Assembly (NCBI GenBank): GCA_963731665.1
Contig: CAVSWP010000002.1
Coordinates: 1 to 64,000, forward strand
Direction: 5' to 3'
From: Chersky-840 sp035604715
GTDB lineage: Bacteria > Actinomycetota > Acidimicrobiia > Acidimicrobiales > UBA8190
Length of the DNA: 64,000 nt
Shown here: in pieces, positions 53,603 to 62,791 of the stretch
How positions within the stretch are numbered: the first letter of the stretch is position 1
Layout: every line of letters begins with the position of its first letter
The notes under the pieces: model-generated
Databases searched by the model: none
What the model saw: the letters and a program-made list of their open reading frames with translations, nothing else
What the model was told of the DNA's origin: nothing
Position numbers and translations under genes: made by a program

Positions 53603-55645
53603 TCACGACCCTTTCTCCATCGGTATCTCGTAGAACGAGATCTTCAGGCCCGATTTGGTCCGGCTCTCTCCATCGATGGCGAATCGGACGCGGGTACTCG
53701 TGAGCGGGACGAAGGGTTGCGAGTAGCCGAGAACCGACGACGGTCGCAGGACGTGGAGGTCGGGACCTGTCGCCGGCACGAACCGCCACGTCGTCTGGCC
53801 ATTGTTGACCGCCATGAAGACGTTGGGAGGTTTGTAGATCAAGGACTCCAATTTCGAGCCCAGTCCCTCCGGGAGTTGGAAGCTGGCCACGACGGCGTCG
53901 TTGCCAGGTGCCGACGGCACCGTCACCCAGTGGCCGAGCCCGGTAGTCACCGTGCCGACCAGGTGCCGCCGGCCGCACCGGTTGGCCTGGCGTTCCAGGA
54001 GCTGCCACGCCGGGTCGGCTGCCACCTCGTGATACCGGCATTCGATGGCCAGTTGGGTGCCCGGGGGCTCGAACGCCGGATTCCGGCCGTCGATAGCCAG
54101 GGGCTGACGCAGGATGAACCGGGGAGCACCCGATGATCTGAGGAAGTTGGTGTCGAGCTGGTCGAGCGTCGGCGTGTAGGCGTTGTAGTCCTGAACGACG
54201 GGCAGGGGATCGAAGTGCACTCCCGGATAGACCCACACGACCGTCTGCTCCCAAGGGCTCACGTCCACCGTCTGGCCCCGCATCACGTTCACCATGGCGT
54301 CGGGCAGCTGGAACTGCCGAGACAGGATGCGTCGTGACTTGGCCACGGCTTCGGCCCGCTTGTGCGAAGAAGCCAGCGTGGTCGCATTGTCGAAGAAGTT
54401 CCGGACTCCCTGGTACGGGTGGGTCACCAGGGCCGGGACCCCCCCGCCCACGCTGGCGGCCACGATGGTCAATCCGAGGATCGCGGCGACCAGCCACGCG
54501 GGGGAGCGCCACGGCGGAGAGAAGGCGGCCAAGACCAAGGGAGCGGCCACGAAGAACACCACATCGTGGCCGTCGTGGCGTACGAAGCCCTCCTTGAAGA
54601 GGAACCACAGGATGGCGACGGTGACCAACCCCACGCCCACCTGGGCCCGCCGGGCCAGGGGGCGCGCATGAGCCAGCGCAAAAGCGCCGATCACAACCAC
54701 GGCGAAAGCTGCCAGCCAATACGCGTATCCGCGCCGGGGATCCTCGATCGACATCGCCGATCCGTATCCGCCGATGACATCGGCCGATAGCCGGCCGAAG
54801 CCGATCAGATTGCCGAACCCGTTCCCGGTCCCGAACCAGCCGAGACAGAACGCCGGCACCGCCCCGAGCGCCAGCGCGCCCACCGCCCGGCGTCGATCCG
54901 AGGGCAGGAAGATGACGGTGATCACGATGGCGACGCCGATCCCGACGGCGAGGCTGGCCTTCACCAGTGAGAAGATGCTCAGGACACCACCCAAGCCCAC
55001 CCAGATCCACACCGGAACCCCGTCGCGGCGCGGTCGGCTGAGAACGGACACGCACACGATCAAGACGAGGGCGAGCACGTCCTCGATGGCTATGTCCTGG
55101 CCGAAGTACTGCGCACTCAAGAAGGAGACGCCACCCACGACGTATGCCACCACTGCCGCCAGTGGCAGGGGAATCGACCGCCTCAGCGTCCACACCAAAG
55201 CTGTGTAGAGAGCCGTTGAGAACGCCAGAGTGAAGACGAAGGCGAGGATGGCGGTGGAGCTGAAGAAGAGGTCCGGTGATGCCAAGAACCCCAACGGGCC
55301 GTAGGTGAATATGACGCGGGTCCCGAAGGCCCAGTGATTGTGGGTCGCCATCGTCACGGCGGCCTGCCACGCCGGGGCAACTCCGCCGGTCACCAGAAGC
55401 CTGGTGTTCGACGTGGGCCAGGCCACGATGGCGAGCACCAGCCCGAGGACCAGGCTCGACAGAATCGGTCGCTCCCACAACGATGAGCCGAGGAACGGGA
55501 GCTGTTGCCGAGTGGGTGTCCAACTGGCGCGCCGGCGTGTGGGAACAGGACCGGAGTCTGTCCTAACAGAGGCGTCGTCGACGACGGATCGTGGGCGCAC
55601 CTCGTGGCGCTGCATGTCCGCCCCTGGTGGTTCTGGACCGGTCAC
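53603..55645 (-). CDS. Large polytopic membrane protein of unknown function
   Basis: 680 residues. A polar N-terminus (1-55) precedes about 12 hydrophobic helices to about residue 430, then a large extracytoplasmic C-terminal domain of about 250 residues with WEQTVVWVYPGVHFDPLPVV, GTVTTGLGHWVTVPSAP and VRFAIDGESRTKSGLKI. The layout recalls GT-C-type enzymes and other polymer-envelope proteins, and loop motifs such as HWAFGTRVIFTYGPLG fit the region, but no catalytic motif is certain. The GTG start has GGAG six bases upstream; an ATG ten codons later is possible. It is convergent with the epimerase. Confidence 0.75.
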   Translation of the reverse strand: MTGPEPPGADMQRHEVRPRSVVDDASVRTDSGPVPTRRRASWTPTRQQLPFLGSSLWERPILSSLVLGLVLAIVAWPTSNTRLLVTGGVAPAWQAAVTMATHNHWAFGTRVIFTYGPLGFLASPDLFFSSTAILAFVFTLAFSTALYTALVWTLRRSIPLPLAAVVAYVVGGVSFLSAQYFGQDIAIEDVLALVLIVCVSVLSRPRRDGVPVWIWVGLGGVLSIFSLVKASLAVGIGVAIVITVIFLPSDRRRAVGALALGAVPAFCLGWFGTGNGFGNLIGFGRLSADVIGGYGSAMSIEDPRRGYAYWLAAFAVVVIGAFALAHARPLARRAQVGVGLVTVAILWFLFKEGFVRHDGHDVVFFVAAPLVLAAFSPPWRSPAWLVAAILGLTIVAASVGGGVPALVTHPYQGVRNFFDNATTLASSHKRAEAVAKSRRILSRQFQLPDAMVNVMRGQTVDVSPWEQTVVWVYPGVHFDPLPVVQDYNAYTPTLDQLDTNFLRSSGAPRFILRQPLAIDGRNPAFEPPGTQLAIECRYHEVAADPAWQLLERQANRCGRRHLVGTVTTGLGHWVTVPSAPGNDAVVASFQLPEGLGSKLESLIYKPPNVFMAVNNGQTTWRFVPATGPDLHVLRPSSVLGYSQPFVPLTSTRVRFAIDGESRTKSGLKISFYEIPMEKGS

Positions 55646-55822
55646 GCTGTCTCCACCGGGCTGCGGTCCTTCCTACCAATGACTCTCTTGAGGTTGTCCG
55701 CGTCAGGGTAGGGGTTCACTGTAGTGGCCACTGCATCGGGAGTCCGGGACGCCCCGCCCGGCGGTGTGGGGGGCTGCGGGGTTGTGGGTCTCAGGTTGGT
55801 CGAGCGAGGAGGTCGACTTCCA

Positions 55823-57280
55823 TCAAGCCAGCTGGTAGGCGACGAACGCAACGCTGAGCAGTCCGGCGCCCACGGTGCAGATGCCCACCCATCGCGATCG
55901 AATGGCGTAGGCCGTGCACACCATCATGGCGGGAAGAAGCGTGAACCCGTAGCGCGGGGGCATGGGGATGTACTGGCTCATGGAGAGAAAGTTCAGCACC
56001 ACAAAGATCGGTCCCCCCACGAGGGCCAAGGCCAGTGTCGCCCTCGCCAATGATGCGATGGCCCGATCGCGGCTCGCGAAGATCGCCCCCGCGACGACTC
56101 CGGCGATCAAGAGCCATGACAGAAGGTTCGCCATGTCCATGGTCCAGACGCTTTCCGTTGTGGGAGGGACGTATGAACCCGGGATCGGAGCTAGAAAGAG
56201 CCCAAAGGTGGACGCGATCTGCGCCGGGGAGATCGATGACACCACAAACTGATTGATCACGATGATCTTGGTGTTGGGATCGATCGTCTCGGTGACACGC
56301 TGGAGGATCGTCCATGCGGCCGCGATCGCCAGACTTGTCACCACGATTATGCCCACGGCTCTGGTCTGGGCGTTGTGAAACAGGCGGGAAGGAACGCGGC
56401 CGACCTGCCTCACCAGGCCCGCCGGGCTTCCTGGCACCGTGGCTTGGGGTACTGACTTGGAGAGGTGTGTGCCGGTCGAAGAGCTCGCCTCGGCCCCTCG
56501 TACTCGAAGCAGGAAGTAGACCACGATCATCATCACGACTATCGAGTCCTGGAGTTTGACTGCCGTCCCCACAATCCCTATGCCGAGCAAGGCGATCCAA
56601 CGCCATCTGCCGCCTTCTTCCCATCGGCACATGAGATACAGCACCGCCCCCCCCACAAAGGTCGAGGCGGCGTCGGGAGTGACCGTCGAATTCGTCTGGA
56701 GGATCGAAGGAGCTGATGCGTAGAGGATGAGCAGGCCCACAAGAGGGAGGGACCGGGCGCCCATCCTGAGGCCTGCTGCGTACGTCACCAACAATCCGGC
56801 TGCCAACCAAAGGGCGCCGACCAACCTCCAAACCGTGACCCAGCTCTTTGCTCCGGTCACGGTCTTGACGACCTCCCCGGCCGCCCAGGTGATGTTGTAG
56901 TAGGTGGGAGGGTGGATATACGCCGTGTCGTAGCCCTGGTCCTGGAACCTCGAGGGCACGAGTTTCTTGGTCGAGCACGGTGGCGGAGGATAGGCAGAGT
57001 CGAGGCCTCGACAGGCCTCTTCTCGCATGGCCGGCACGACGAGCTGTGTGCCGGCGATGACCGGGTGCAGACCCGGAGACCGGAACATGTAGTCGATGTG
57101 CTCGAGTTCGTCGATGGGCGAGAGCTTGGTGTAGGCGCGGACGTGGAGGGATACCAAGAAGACCGGGATCATGATCAGCGGCAGAGCGGGCGCCCACTTG
57201 CGGATCAAGGCACCTCGCCGTGCTCGGCGGGACTGGCGCGAGGTCCCGAATGTTGCCTTGGTTGTCGCCAGGTCCGTCAC
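55823..57280 (-). CDS. Polytopic membrane protein, GT-C/DUF2142-like
   Basis: About 485 residues with 10-12 hydrophobic helices. The first extracytoplasmic loop after helix 1 contains LSPIDELEHIDYMFRSPG, an acidic motif of the kind used by GT-C transferases and DUF2142 proteins. A soluble loop with DSAYPPPPCSTKKL and YIHPPTYYNITW follows. The probable role is transfer of a lipid-linked sugar at the outer face of the membrane (inference). The GTG at 57280 is the most plausible start. It precedes the 680-residue membrane protein gene on the same strand, with a gap of 177 bases in which I see no gene. Confidence 0.72.
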   Translation of the reverse strand: MTDLATTKATFGTSRQSRRARRGALIRKWAPALPLIMIPVFLVSLHVRAYTKLSPIDELEHIDYMFRSPGLHPVIAGTQLVVPAMREEACRGLDSAYPPPPCSTKKLVPSRFQDQGYDTAYIHPPTYYNITWAAGEVVKTVTGAKSWVTVWRLVGALWLAAGLLVTYAAGLRMGARSLPLVGLLILYASAPSILQTNSTVTPDAASTFVGGAVLYLMCRWEEGGRWRWIALLGIGIVGTAVKLQDSIVVMMIVVYFLLRVRGAEASSSTGTHLSKSVPQATVPGSPAGLVRQVGRVPSRLFHNAQTRAVGIIVVTSLAIAAAWTILQRVTETIDPNTKIIVINQFVVSSISPAQIASTFGLFLAPIPGSYVPPTTESVWTMDMANLLSWLLIAGVVAGAIFASRDRAIASLARATLALALVGGPIFVVLNFLSMSQYIPMPPRYGFTLLPAMMVCTAYAIRSRWVGICTVGAGLLSVAFVAYQLA

Positions 57281-57351
57281 AACGAGGGTGTCTTCATCTG
57301 TGAACCAAGTTCTCGGTCGGGCTCGTCTGGCCGATTCCAATACTGTGCAAC

Positions 57352-57399
57352 GGTGGATCCCCACAACGGACGGCGGGGACCACAACGGACGGTGGATCC
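57352..57399. repeat. Direct-repeat cluster in a divergent promoter region
   Basis: CCACAACGGACGG occurs twice at a 19-base spacing (57361 and 57380), flanked by two copies of GGTGGATCC (57352 and 57391), and each arrangement includes CAACGG. The block lies between the divergent membrane-protein and fusion-enzyme genes, where a shared regulator could bind (inference). Confidence 0.6.
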
Positions 57400-57504
57400 C
57401 GCAGAAGGGCGTTGTATAACATAGAGGTCAGGCCCCCGTGGATATTGCCGTCGAGTCGACGCGCCCCGGTGATATCCTCGCCCCGTGCTCAAGGACCGCG
57501 CCGG

Positions 57505-60500
57505 ATGAGCGGGACGCGGGAGCACGCGTCCGACCAAGAGCCCGTCGAGGGCGTATTCGTCCTGGGAATGTACGACAGCGGTGTCGAGCTCGTGGGCTCG
57601 CTGTTGGGCCGCATGCGACTTCGCTCTTTGGGCACCGGCGCCGACGACGAGGCCAGTCCACTGGGAAGCCTCAACGGCCGGCTTCTGGTGGCTGCCGGGG
57701 GCTCGAGGGCGGACCTTCCCGAGGTCGCCCCCCGCGAGGTGGCCCGAATGCTCGGCCAGTTCGGGGAGGAGGCTCGGCGGCAGTTCCGTGACGCCGTCGC
57801 GGTGTCGGGCCCGACAGGAGACCCGCCCCCCTGGGTGTGGGCCGATCCTGCCAACAGCTTCCTGACCCCCTTTTGGACCCGGACGCTGGGTGTGCGAGTT
57901 GCCGTGGTGCTGGTCCATCGTGATCCCGAGGACGTCGTGCTGTCGCGAGCCTCTTTGGGCCTGAGTGATGCCGAGATTCTTGACCAGTGGGACCGCCACA
58001 ACCGGGCGGCCATGGTCCAGTGCTCGGAATGGCCCTCCATGGTGATGAGCTACGAGGAATTGGTGGGCAGGCCGAAGCAGACCATCTTCGAACTGGGCGA
58101 GTTCCTCGAGGACTGCGGGCTCTCGGTCGGAGCTGAAGCGGAGGGTGTCGAACTCCTGGACGGTCTGTCCACCGAGGTGAGACCTTCGAGCAAGCTGACC
58201 GTTGGTGGTCAGTACAGGACTCTTGCCAGAGTCCTCGAGCAACTCCACGGGAGTCATGTCGGGGAAGTCGAGCAGGCCGGCTCGGTGCCCTTGCTCGAAG
58301 CGGTCTCGAGTTTCTACGGAGAGGACTACTACGGGCCCTCCTACGACCAAAGCGGCGTGCCCTATCGGAGAGACGAGAAACTCTGGGTGGACTTCTTCGC
58401 CCGATTGGCGAGGTCCATCGTCGACTCCCTGGGCCCCCGAACTGCCCTGGACATGGGGTGTGCCACCGGAATGCTGGTGGAAGCCCTTCGCGTTCGAGGC
58501 GTCGACGCCCGTGGTATCGACGTCTCGGCCTGGGCGATCGACCAGGTTCCCGAGGCGTTGCGGCCGTTCTGCGCGGTGGGATCGATCACCGACGAGCTCG
58601 AGGGACACTACGACCTGATCACCTGTCTCGAGGTTCTCGAGCACGTCCCCCCGTCGCTAGCGACTGAGGCCGTGTCGAACCTGTGCCGACACGGCGACAC
58701 CATCTTGTTCTCGTCGACCCCCGATGACTTCGACGAGCCGACGCATCTCAACGTGGAGTCCGGTGGCTACTGGGCCCAGTTGTTCTTCCATCAGGGATTC
58801 GTACGCGACGTCGACTACGACGCATCGTTCCTGGCGCCGCATGCGGTGTTGTTCCGTCGTCGCCAACTCGACGTCGACGTCGACACGTTGATCGAGGACT
58901 ACGAACGCGGCCTGCGCAACGTCACCCTGGCTTTAGGAGGCCGTCTCGACGAGACCCTCTCCTCGCACCACCGACTACAGGAGCAGCTCGACACGCTTGC
59001 CCCGCTGGCACGCCAGGCGGAACAGCTGCGTGAGGCGATCGGTGACCTGGAGCGCCGGCGATCGGCGGAGACCTCGGCGTCGTTCGAAATGGTGCGGCAG
59101 TACGAGGTGAGCGCCCGTCGACTGGCCGCCCTGGTCAGCATTCGTGATGCCGAGATCGAAGCCATTCACCGCACGAAGGTCTTCCGCTATTCAGCGTTCT
59201 TGCGCAGGGTCTACGGCTGGCTCCGGCGTACTCGGGAGCCCCGGGAGCCTTCCCATGAGCCCGTGTACCCGTTCGACGGGACCTATGCGTTATGGGTCGA
59301 GCAGTTCGACACCCTCGACGACACCATTCGGGCGACGATCCGGGATCGGGTGGCCGGGCTGAGCCACAAGCCCACCATCACGATCATCATGCCCGTCTAC
59401 GACCCGCCGCCCGAGTTGTTGCGAGCGGCCATCGACTCCGTGAGGGCTCAGCTCTACACGAACTGGGAGCTGTGCATCGCCGACGACTGCTCGTCGGATC
59501 CCGCATTGGCTGAGGTCCTAGCCGAGTACCAAGCCATGGACACGCGCATCAAGGTGACGAGGCGGGATACCAACGGGCACATTTCGGCGGCCTCCAACAC
59601 GGCTCTGTCCATGGCGACGGGCGATTGGGTCGGTTGTCTGGACCACGACGACATCCTGGCGGAGCATGCCCTGGCGCTGGTCGTCGCCGCCCTGGCTGAT
59701 CACCCGGAGGCGGGGATCATCTACAGCGACGAGGACAAGCTCGACGGTGCCGGGACCCGCCATGGCGCCTACTTCAAGCCCGACTTCGATCCTCTGCTGT
59801 TACTCGGTCAGAACTACATCAGCCACTTGTGTGTCTTCCGCCGCGACTTGGTGACCGAGGTCGGTGGCTACCGGGAGGGGTACGAGGGAAGCCAGGACTG
59901 GGACCTCACGCTGCGGGTTTCCGAGGTCTTGACATCCGAGCAGGTCGTGCACATCCCGCACGTGCTGTATCACTGGCGGGTTCATGCCGGTTCGACGGCG
60001 TCGGGGTTGTCGGCCAAGCCGTATGCCGTGGACGCCGGTCGGCGTGCGGTAACGGACCACCTGACCAGGTCGGGCCGTGCTGGCCGTGTCACCTCGGCGC
60101 GGATCGGACGCTCCGGGTTCAACCGCGTCTCGTGGGCACCGCAACAGGCGGCTCCTCTCGTGAGCATCGTCATCCCGACGAAGGACGGGGGGCCCGTCCT
60201 GCAGCGGTGTCTCGAGAGCGTGCTGGCCATGACCACCTACACCAACCTCGAGGTGGTGGTCGTCGACAATGGCAGCCACGCCCTGCCGACGTTGGAGTAC
60301 CTCCGAGCCAACGATGACCGGGTCACCGTGGTCCGTGATGAAAGGCCCAGCAATGACTCGGCGATCAACAACGCCGCAGTGCGGCGGGCTTCGGGCGAGA
60401 TCGTCTGCCTGTTGAGCACCGACACCGAGGTCATGTCAGAGGACTGGCTCTCGGAGATGGTCGGGCACGTCTTGCAACCGGGAATCGGGGCAGCGGGGGC

Positions 60501-60996
60501 CAAGCTCTATTACCCCGATGGCCGCATCAACCATGGCGGTCTCGTCCTGGGGCTCTATAGGATCGCCGGCAGCTCGTACCGTTACTCGGGGCGCCTGTCG
60601 CCCGGCTATTGCGGACGACTGCAACTGGCGCAGCACATGTCGGCTGTGTCGGCGGCGTGCATGGTGGTCCGGCGTGAGGCGTGGGACCAGGTCGAGGGGC
60701 TCGACGAGCACAACCTTCCGGTGGCCTTCAACGACGTGGACCTTTGCCTCCGTCTGCGCGAGAGCGGGTGGGGGGTGGTGTGGAGCCCGTACGCGGAGTT
60801 GTTCCTTCACGAGCCGTCCAGCGGCAGGGTCGAATACGACGGACCCCCCGCCCCCAAGTTCGGGCCCGAGGTCGACTACATGGAGAGACGGTGGGGCCCC
60901 CAGGTCCTGCGCAACGACCCCTACTACAGCCCCAATCTGTCCCTCACGGCCGGGGACTTCTCCATGGCGTGGCCGCCTCGCGTCACCTACCGCTGA
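57505..60996 (+). CDS. Four-domain fusion: sulfotransferase-like, SAM methyltransferase and two GT2 glycosyltransferases
   Basis: 1163 residues, soluble. Residues 15-205 are sulfotransferase-like (GVFVLGMYDSGVELVGSLL; VVLVHRDPEDVVLSRASLG at 134-152). Residues 310-455 are a class I methyltransferase: ALDMGCATG at 314-322, IDV at 338-340 and LITCLEVLEHVPP at 371-383. A coiled coil covers about 455-555. The first GT-A domain covers about 623-850 (IMPVYDPPPELL; DDCSSD at 660-665; DHDD at 713-716; SQDWDLTLRV at 796). The second covers 884-1110 (VSIVIPTKDGG; VVDNGS at 919-924; STDTEV at 971-976; AFNDVDLCLRLRESG at 1074). The ATG at 57505 has AAGGA upstream. It likely builds and caps a surface glycan. 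Confidence 0.88.
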   Translation: MSGTREHASDQEPVEGVFVLGMYDSGVELVGSLLGRMRLRSLGTGADDEASPLGSLNGRLLVAAGGSRADLPEVAPREVARMLGQFGEEARRQFRDAVAVSGPTGDPPPWVWADPANSFLTPFWTRTLGVRVAVVLVHRDPEDVVLSRASLGLSDAEILDQWDRHNRAAMVQCSEWPSMVMSYEELVGRPKQTIFELGEFLEDCGLSVGAEAEGVELLDGLSTEVRPSSKLTVGGQYRTLARVLEQLHGSHVGEVEQAGSVPLLEAVSSFYGEDYYGPSYDQSGVPYRRDEKLWVDFFARLARSIVDSLGPRTALDMGCATGMLVEALRVRGVDARGIDVSAWAIDQVPEALRPFCAVGSITDELEGHYDLITCLEVLEHVPPSLATEAVSNLCRHGDTILFSSTPDDFDEPTHLNVESGGYWAQLFFHQGFVRDVDYDASFLAPHAVLFRRRQLDVDVDTLIEDYERGLRNVTLALGGRLDETLSSHHRLQEQLDTLAPLARQAEQLREAIGDLERRRSAETSASFEMVRQYEVSARRLAALVSIRDAEIEAIHRTKVFRYSAFLRRVYGWLRRTREPREPSHEPVYPFDGTYALWVEQFDTLDDTIRATIRDRVAGLSHKPTITIIMPVYDPPPELLRAAIDSVRAQLYTNWELCIADDCSSDPALAEVLAEYQAMDTRIKVTRRDTNGHISAASNTALSMATGDWVGCLDHDDILAEHALALVVAALADHPEAGIIYSDEDKLDGAGTRHGAYFKPDFDPLLLLGQNYISHLCVFRRDLVTEVGGYREGYEGSQDWDLTLRVSEVLTSEQVVHIPHVLYHWRVHAGSTASGLSAKPYAVDAGRRAVTDHLTRSGRAGRVTSARIGRSGFNRVSWAPQQAAPLVSIVIPTKDGGPVLQRCLESVLAMTTYTNLEVVVVDNGSHALPTLEYLRANDDRVTVVRDERPSNDSAINNAAVRRASGEIVCLLSTDTEVMSEDWLSEMVGHVLQPGIGAAGAKLYYPDGRINHGGLVLGLYRIAGSSYRYSGRLSPGYCGRLQLAQHMSAVSAACMVVRREAWDQVEGLDEHNLPVAFNDVDLCLRLRESGWGVVWSPYAELFLHEPSSGRVEYDGPPAPKFGPEVDYMERRWGPQVLRNDPYYSPNLSLTAGDFSMAWPPRVTYR

Positions 60997-61076
60997 CCAT
61001 CACCGGGGCGCCTCGCCTCATCGGGTCGACGGCCCCGGGTGGCGGGCGGCACGGCCGACGTGCCTAGCATCCTGGC

Positions 61077-62168
61077 GTGGTGCTCAGCGACCGCGTCCTC
61101 ATGGGGCCCGGCCCCTCCAATCCGTACCCCGAGGTCGTCTCGGCCTTCACGCGGCCGCTCCTCGGTCATCTGGATCCCGAGTTCCTCGAGCTGCTCGACG
61201 AGACCTGCGACCGGTTGCGCCGCGCCTATCAGACCACCAACTCCCTGACCCTGCCGGTGAGTGGCACGGGCTCGGCCGGGATGGAGGCGGCCTTCGTCAA
61301 CCTGGTGGGGCCCGGCGACGTGGTCGTCGTGGGTGTCAACGGGCTCTTCGGGGAACGGATGTGCGAGGTGGCCAGCCGCCTCGGGGCCGAGGTGGTACGG
61401 GTCGACGCTCCGTGGGGCGAAGCCCTCGACCCCGGTGCCTTGCTCGGGGCCCACCCGTCCCCGGCGGTGATCGCCCTGGTCCATGCCGAGACCTCGACCG
61501 GCGTGCGCAACGACGTCGAGGAAGTGGGGCGGGCCAAGGGCGACTCCCTGCTCCTAGTGGACGCCGTCACGTCGCTCGGCGGTATCCCGCTCGACACCGA
61601 CCGGTGGGGGGTGGATCTGGCCTACAGCGGCACGCAGAAATGCCTGGGGGTGCCTCCGGGGCTCTCCCCGCTGACGGTGGGGCCCAGGGCTCGGGCGCGC
61701 CTCAAGGACCGGCCGCCGTCGTGGTACTTCGATCTCGGCCTCATCGCCCGTTACGTGGAGGGAGCGGGTTCGCGCACCTATCACCACACCGCACCGGTGT
61801 CGATGGTGTTCGCCCTCCACGCCGGGCTGGGCGTGCTGCTCGAAGAGGGCCTGGAGAATGCGTGGGCCCGTCACGACACCTGTGGAGCGGCTCTCCAGGT
61901 GGGACTGGAGAAACTCGGGTTCGAGCTCGTCGCCCCTGTCGAGAACCGCCTGCCCCAGCTCACGACGGTATGGGTCCCCGACGACTTGGGGGGCATGGAC
62001 GAGGCGGGCGTCCGTGGCGCGCTGCTGCGGCGCTACGGCATCGAGATCGGGGCGGGCGTGGGCGTCATGGCGGGCCGGGTGTGGCGCATCGGCTGCATGG
62101 GCCACACGGCGCGCTTGCGCAATGTCGAGCTGCTGCTGGGCGCCCTCGGAGAGGTGTTGGGGCGGTGA
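61077..62168 (+). CDS. Class V aminotransferase (serine-pyruvate/alanine-glyoxylate type)
   Basis: 363 residues, PLP-dependent. The N-terminus VLMGPGPSNPYPEVVSAF and GHLDPEFLELLDE fit the alanine-glyoxylate aminotransferase group. TGSAGMEAAFVNLVGPGDVVVVGVNG forms the phosphate site, VDAVTSLGGIPLDTDRWGVDL carries the PLP-ring Asp, and YSGTQKCLGVPPGLSPL has the Schiff-base Lys. RIGCMGHTARLRNV is typical of the C-terminus. The GTG start is one of two adjacent GTG codons. The stop overlaps the GNAT gene (GTGA). Confidence 0.93.
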   Translation: MVLSDRVLMGPGPSNPYPEVVSAFTRPLLGHLDPEFLELLDETCDRLRRAYQTTNSLTLPVSGTGSAGMEAAFVNLVGPGDVVVVGVNGLFGERMCEVASRLGAEVVRVDAPWGEALDPGALLGAHPSPAVIALVHAETSTGVRNDVEEVGRAKGDSLLLVDAVTSLGGIPLDTDRWGVDLAYSGTQKCLGVPPGLSPLTVGPRARARLKDRPPSWYFDLGLIARYVEGAGSRTYHHTAPVSMVFALHAGLGVLLEEGLENAWARHDTCGAALQVGLEKLGFELVAPVENRLPQLTTVWVPDDLGGMDEAGVRGALLRRYGIEIGAGVGVMAGRVWRIGCMGHTARLRNVELLLGALGEVLGR

Positions 62169-62785
62169 TCGGGCGCACGGCGCGGGCCACGCCACTCGAG
62201 CTCACCGGAGGACGGATCCGGCTGCGCACCCTGGGTGAGGACGACTACGAGAGTTGGTTCGAGGTGCGCGCCCGCTGTCGGCGGTGGCTCGTCCCCTGGG
62301 AGCCGCGTCCCACCGGCGCACCGCTCACCCCCGAGGACCGCGCCAGCTTCAACGCCCGCTGCGCGGCTCGTGAGCGTGAGCGTCAGATGGGAAGCGGGTA
62401 CGGGTTCGGGGTCTTCCTGGGGGAGCGCTTCGCCGGCGAGATCACCCTGTCGTCCATCCAGCGCGGCCCGTTCCAGAACGCCTTCGTCGGCTACTGGATC
62501 GATGAGGCCCTGGCCGGACAGGGCCTGGCGCCCGAGGCCACGGTGGCCGTCCTGCGCTTTGCCTTCGAGGAGCTCGGCCTGCACCGCGTGGAGGTCGCCA
62601 TCGTGCCGCGCAACCGGGCCAGCCGGAGGGTGGTCGAGAAGCTGTGCCTGCGCGAGGAGGGAGTGGCGGTGCGCTACCTCGAGATCGACGGGCACTGGGA
62701 GGACCACGTCCGCTACGCCATGACGGCGGAGGAGTGGGCCACCCGGGCCCAGGACCTCGTCCGCCAGTGGCTCACCCGGTCGTGA
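62165..62785 (+). CDS. GNAT acetyltransferase (RimJ/RimL-like)
   Basis: 206 residues. LELTGGRIRLRTLGEDDYESWFEVR is the N-terminus of RimJ/RimL-type N-acetyltransferases, and FVGYWIDEALAGQGLAPEATVAVLRFAFEELGLHRVE is the acetyl-CoA binding core with its Q/RxxGxA-type loop. AIVPRNRASRRVVEKLCLREEG completes it. In E. coli these enzymes modify ribosomal protein N-termini; the substrate here may differ. It starts at a GTG overlapping the aminotransferase stop. Confidence 0.92.
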   Translation: MIGRTARATPLELTGGRIRLRTLGEDDYESWFEVRARCRRWLVPWEPRPTGAPLTPEDRASFNARCAARERERQMGSGYGFGVFLGERFAGEITLSSIQRGPFQNAFVGYWIDEALAGQGLAPEATVAVLRFAFEELGLHRVEVAIVPRNRASRRVVEKLCLREEGVAVRYLEIDGHWEDHVRYAMTAEEWATRAQDLVRQWLTRS

Positions 62786-62791
62786 GCGTTC

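Noticed and set aside
57412..57504. An earlier ATG extending the four-domain enzyme by 31 residues
   Set aside because: The added residues are Pro/Arg-rich with no homology character; the ATG at 57505 has AAGGA upstream.
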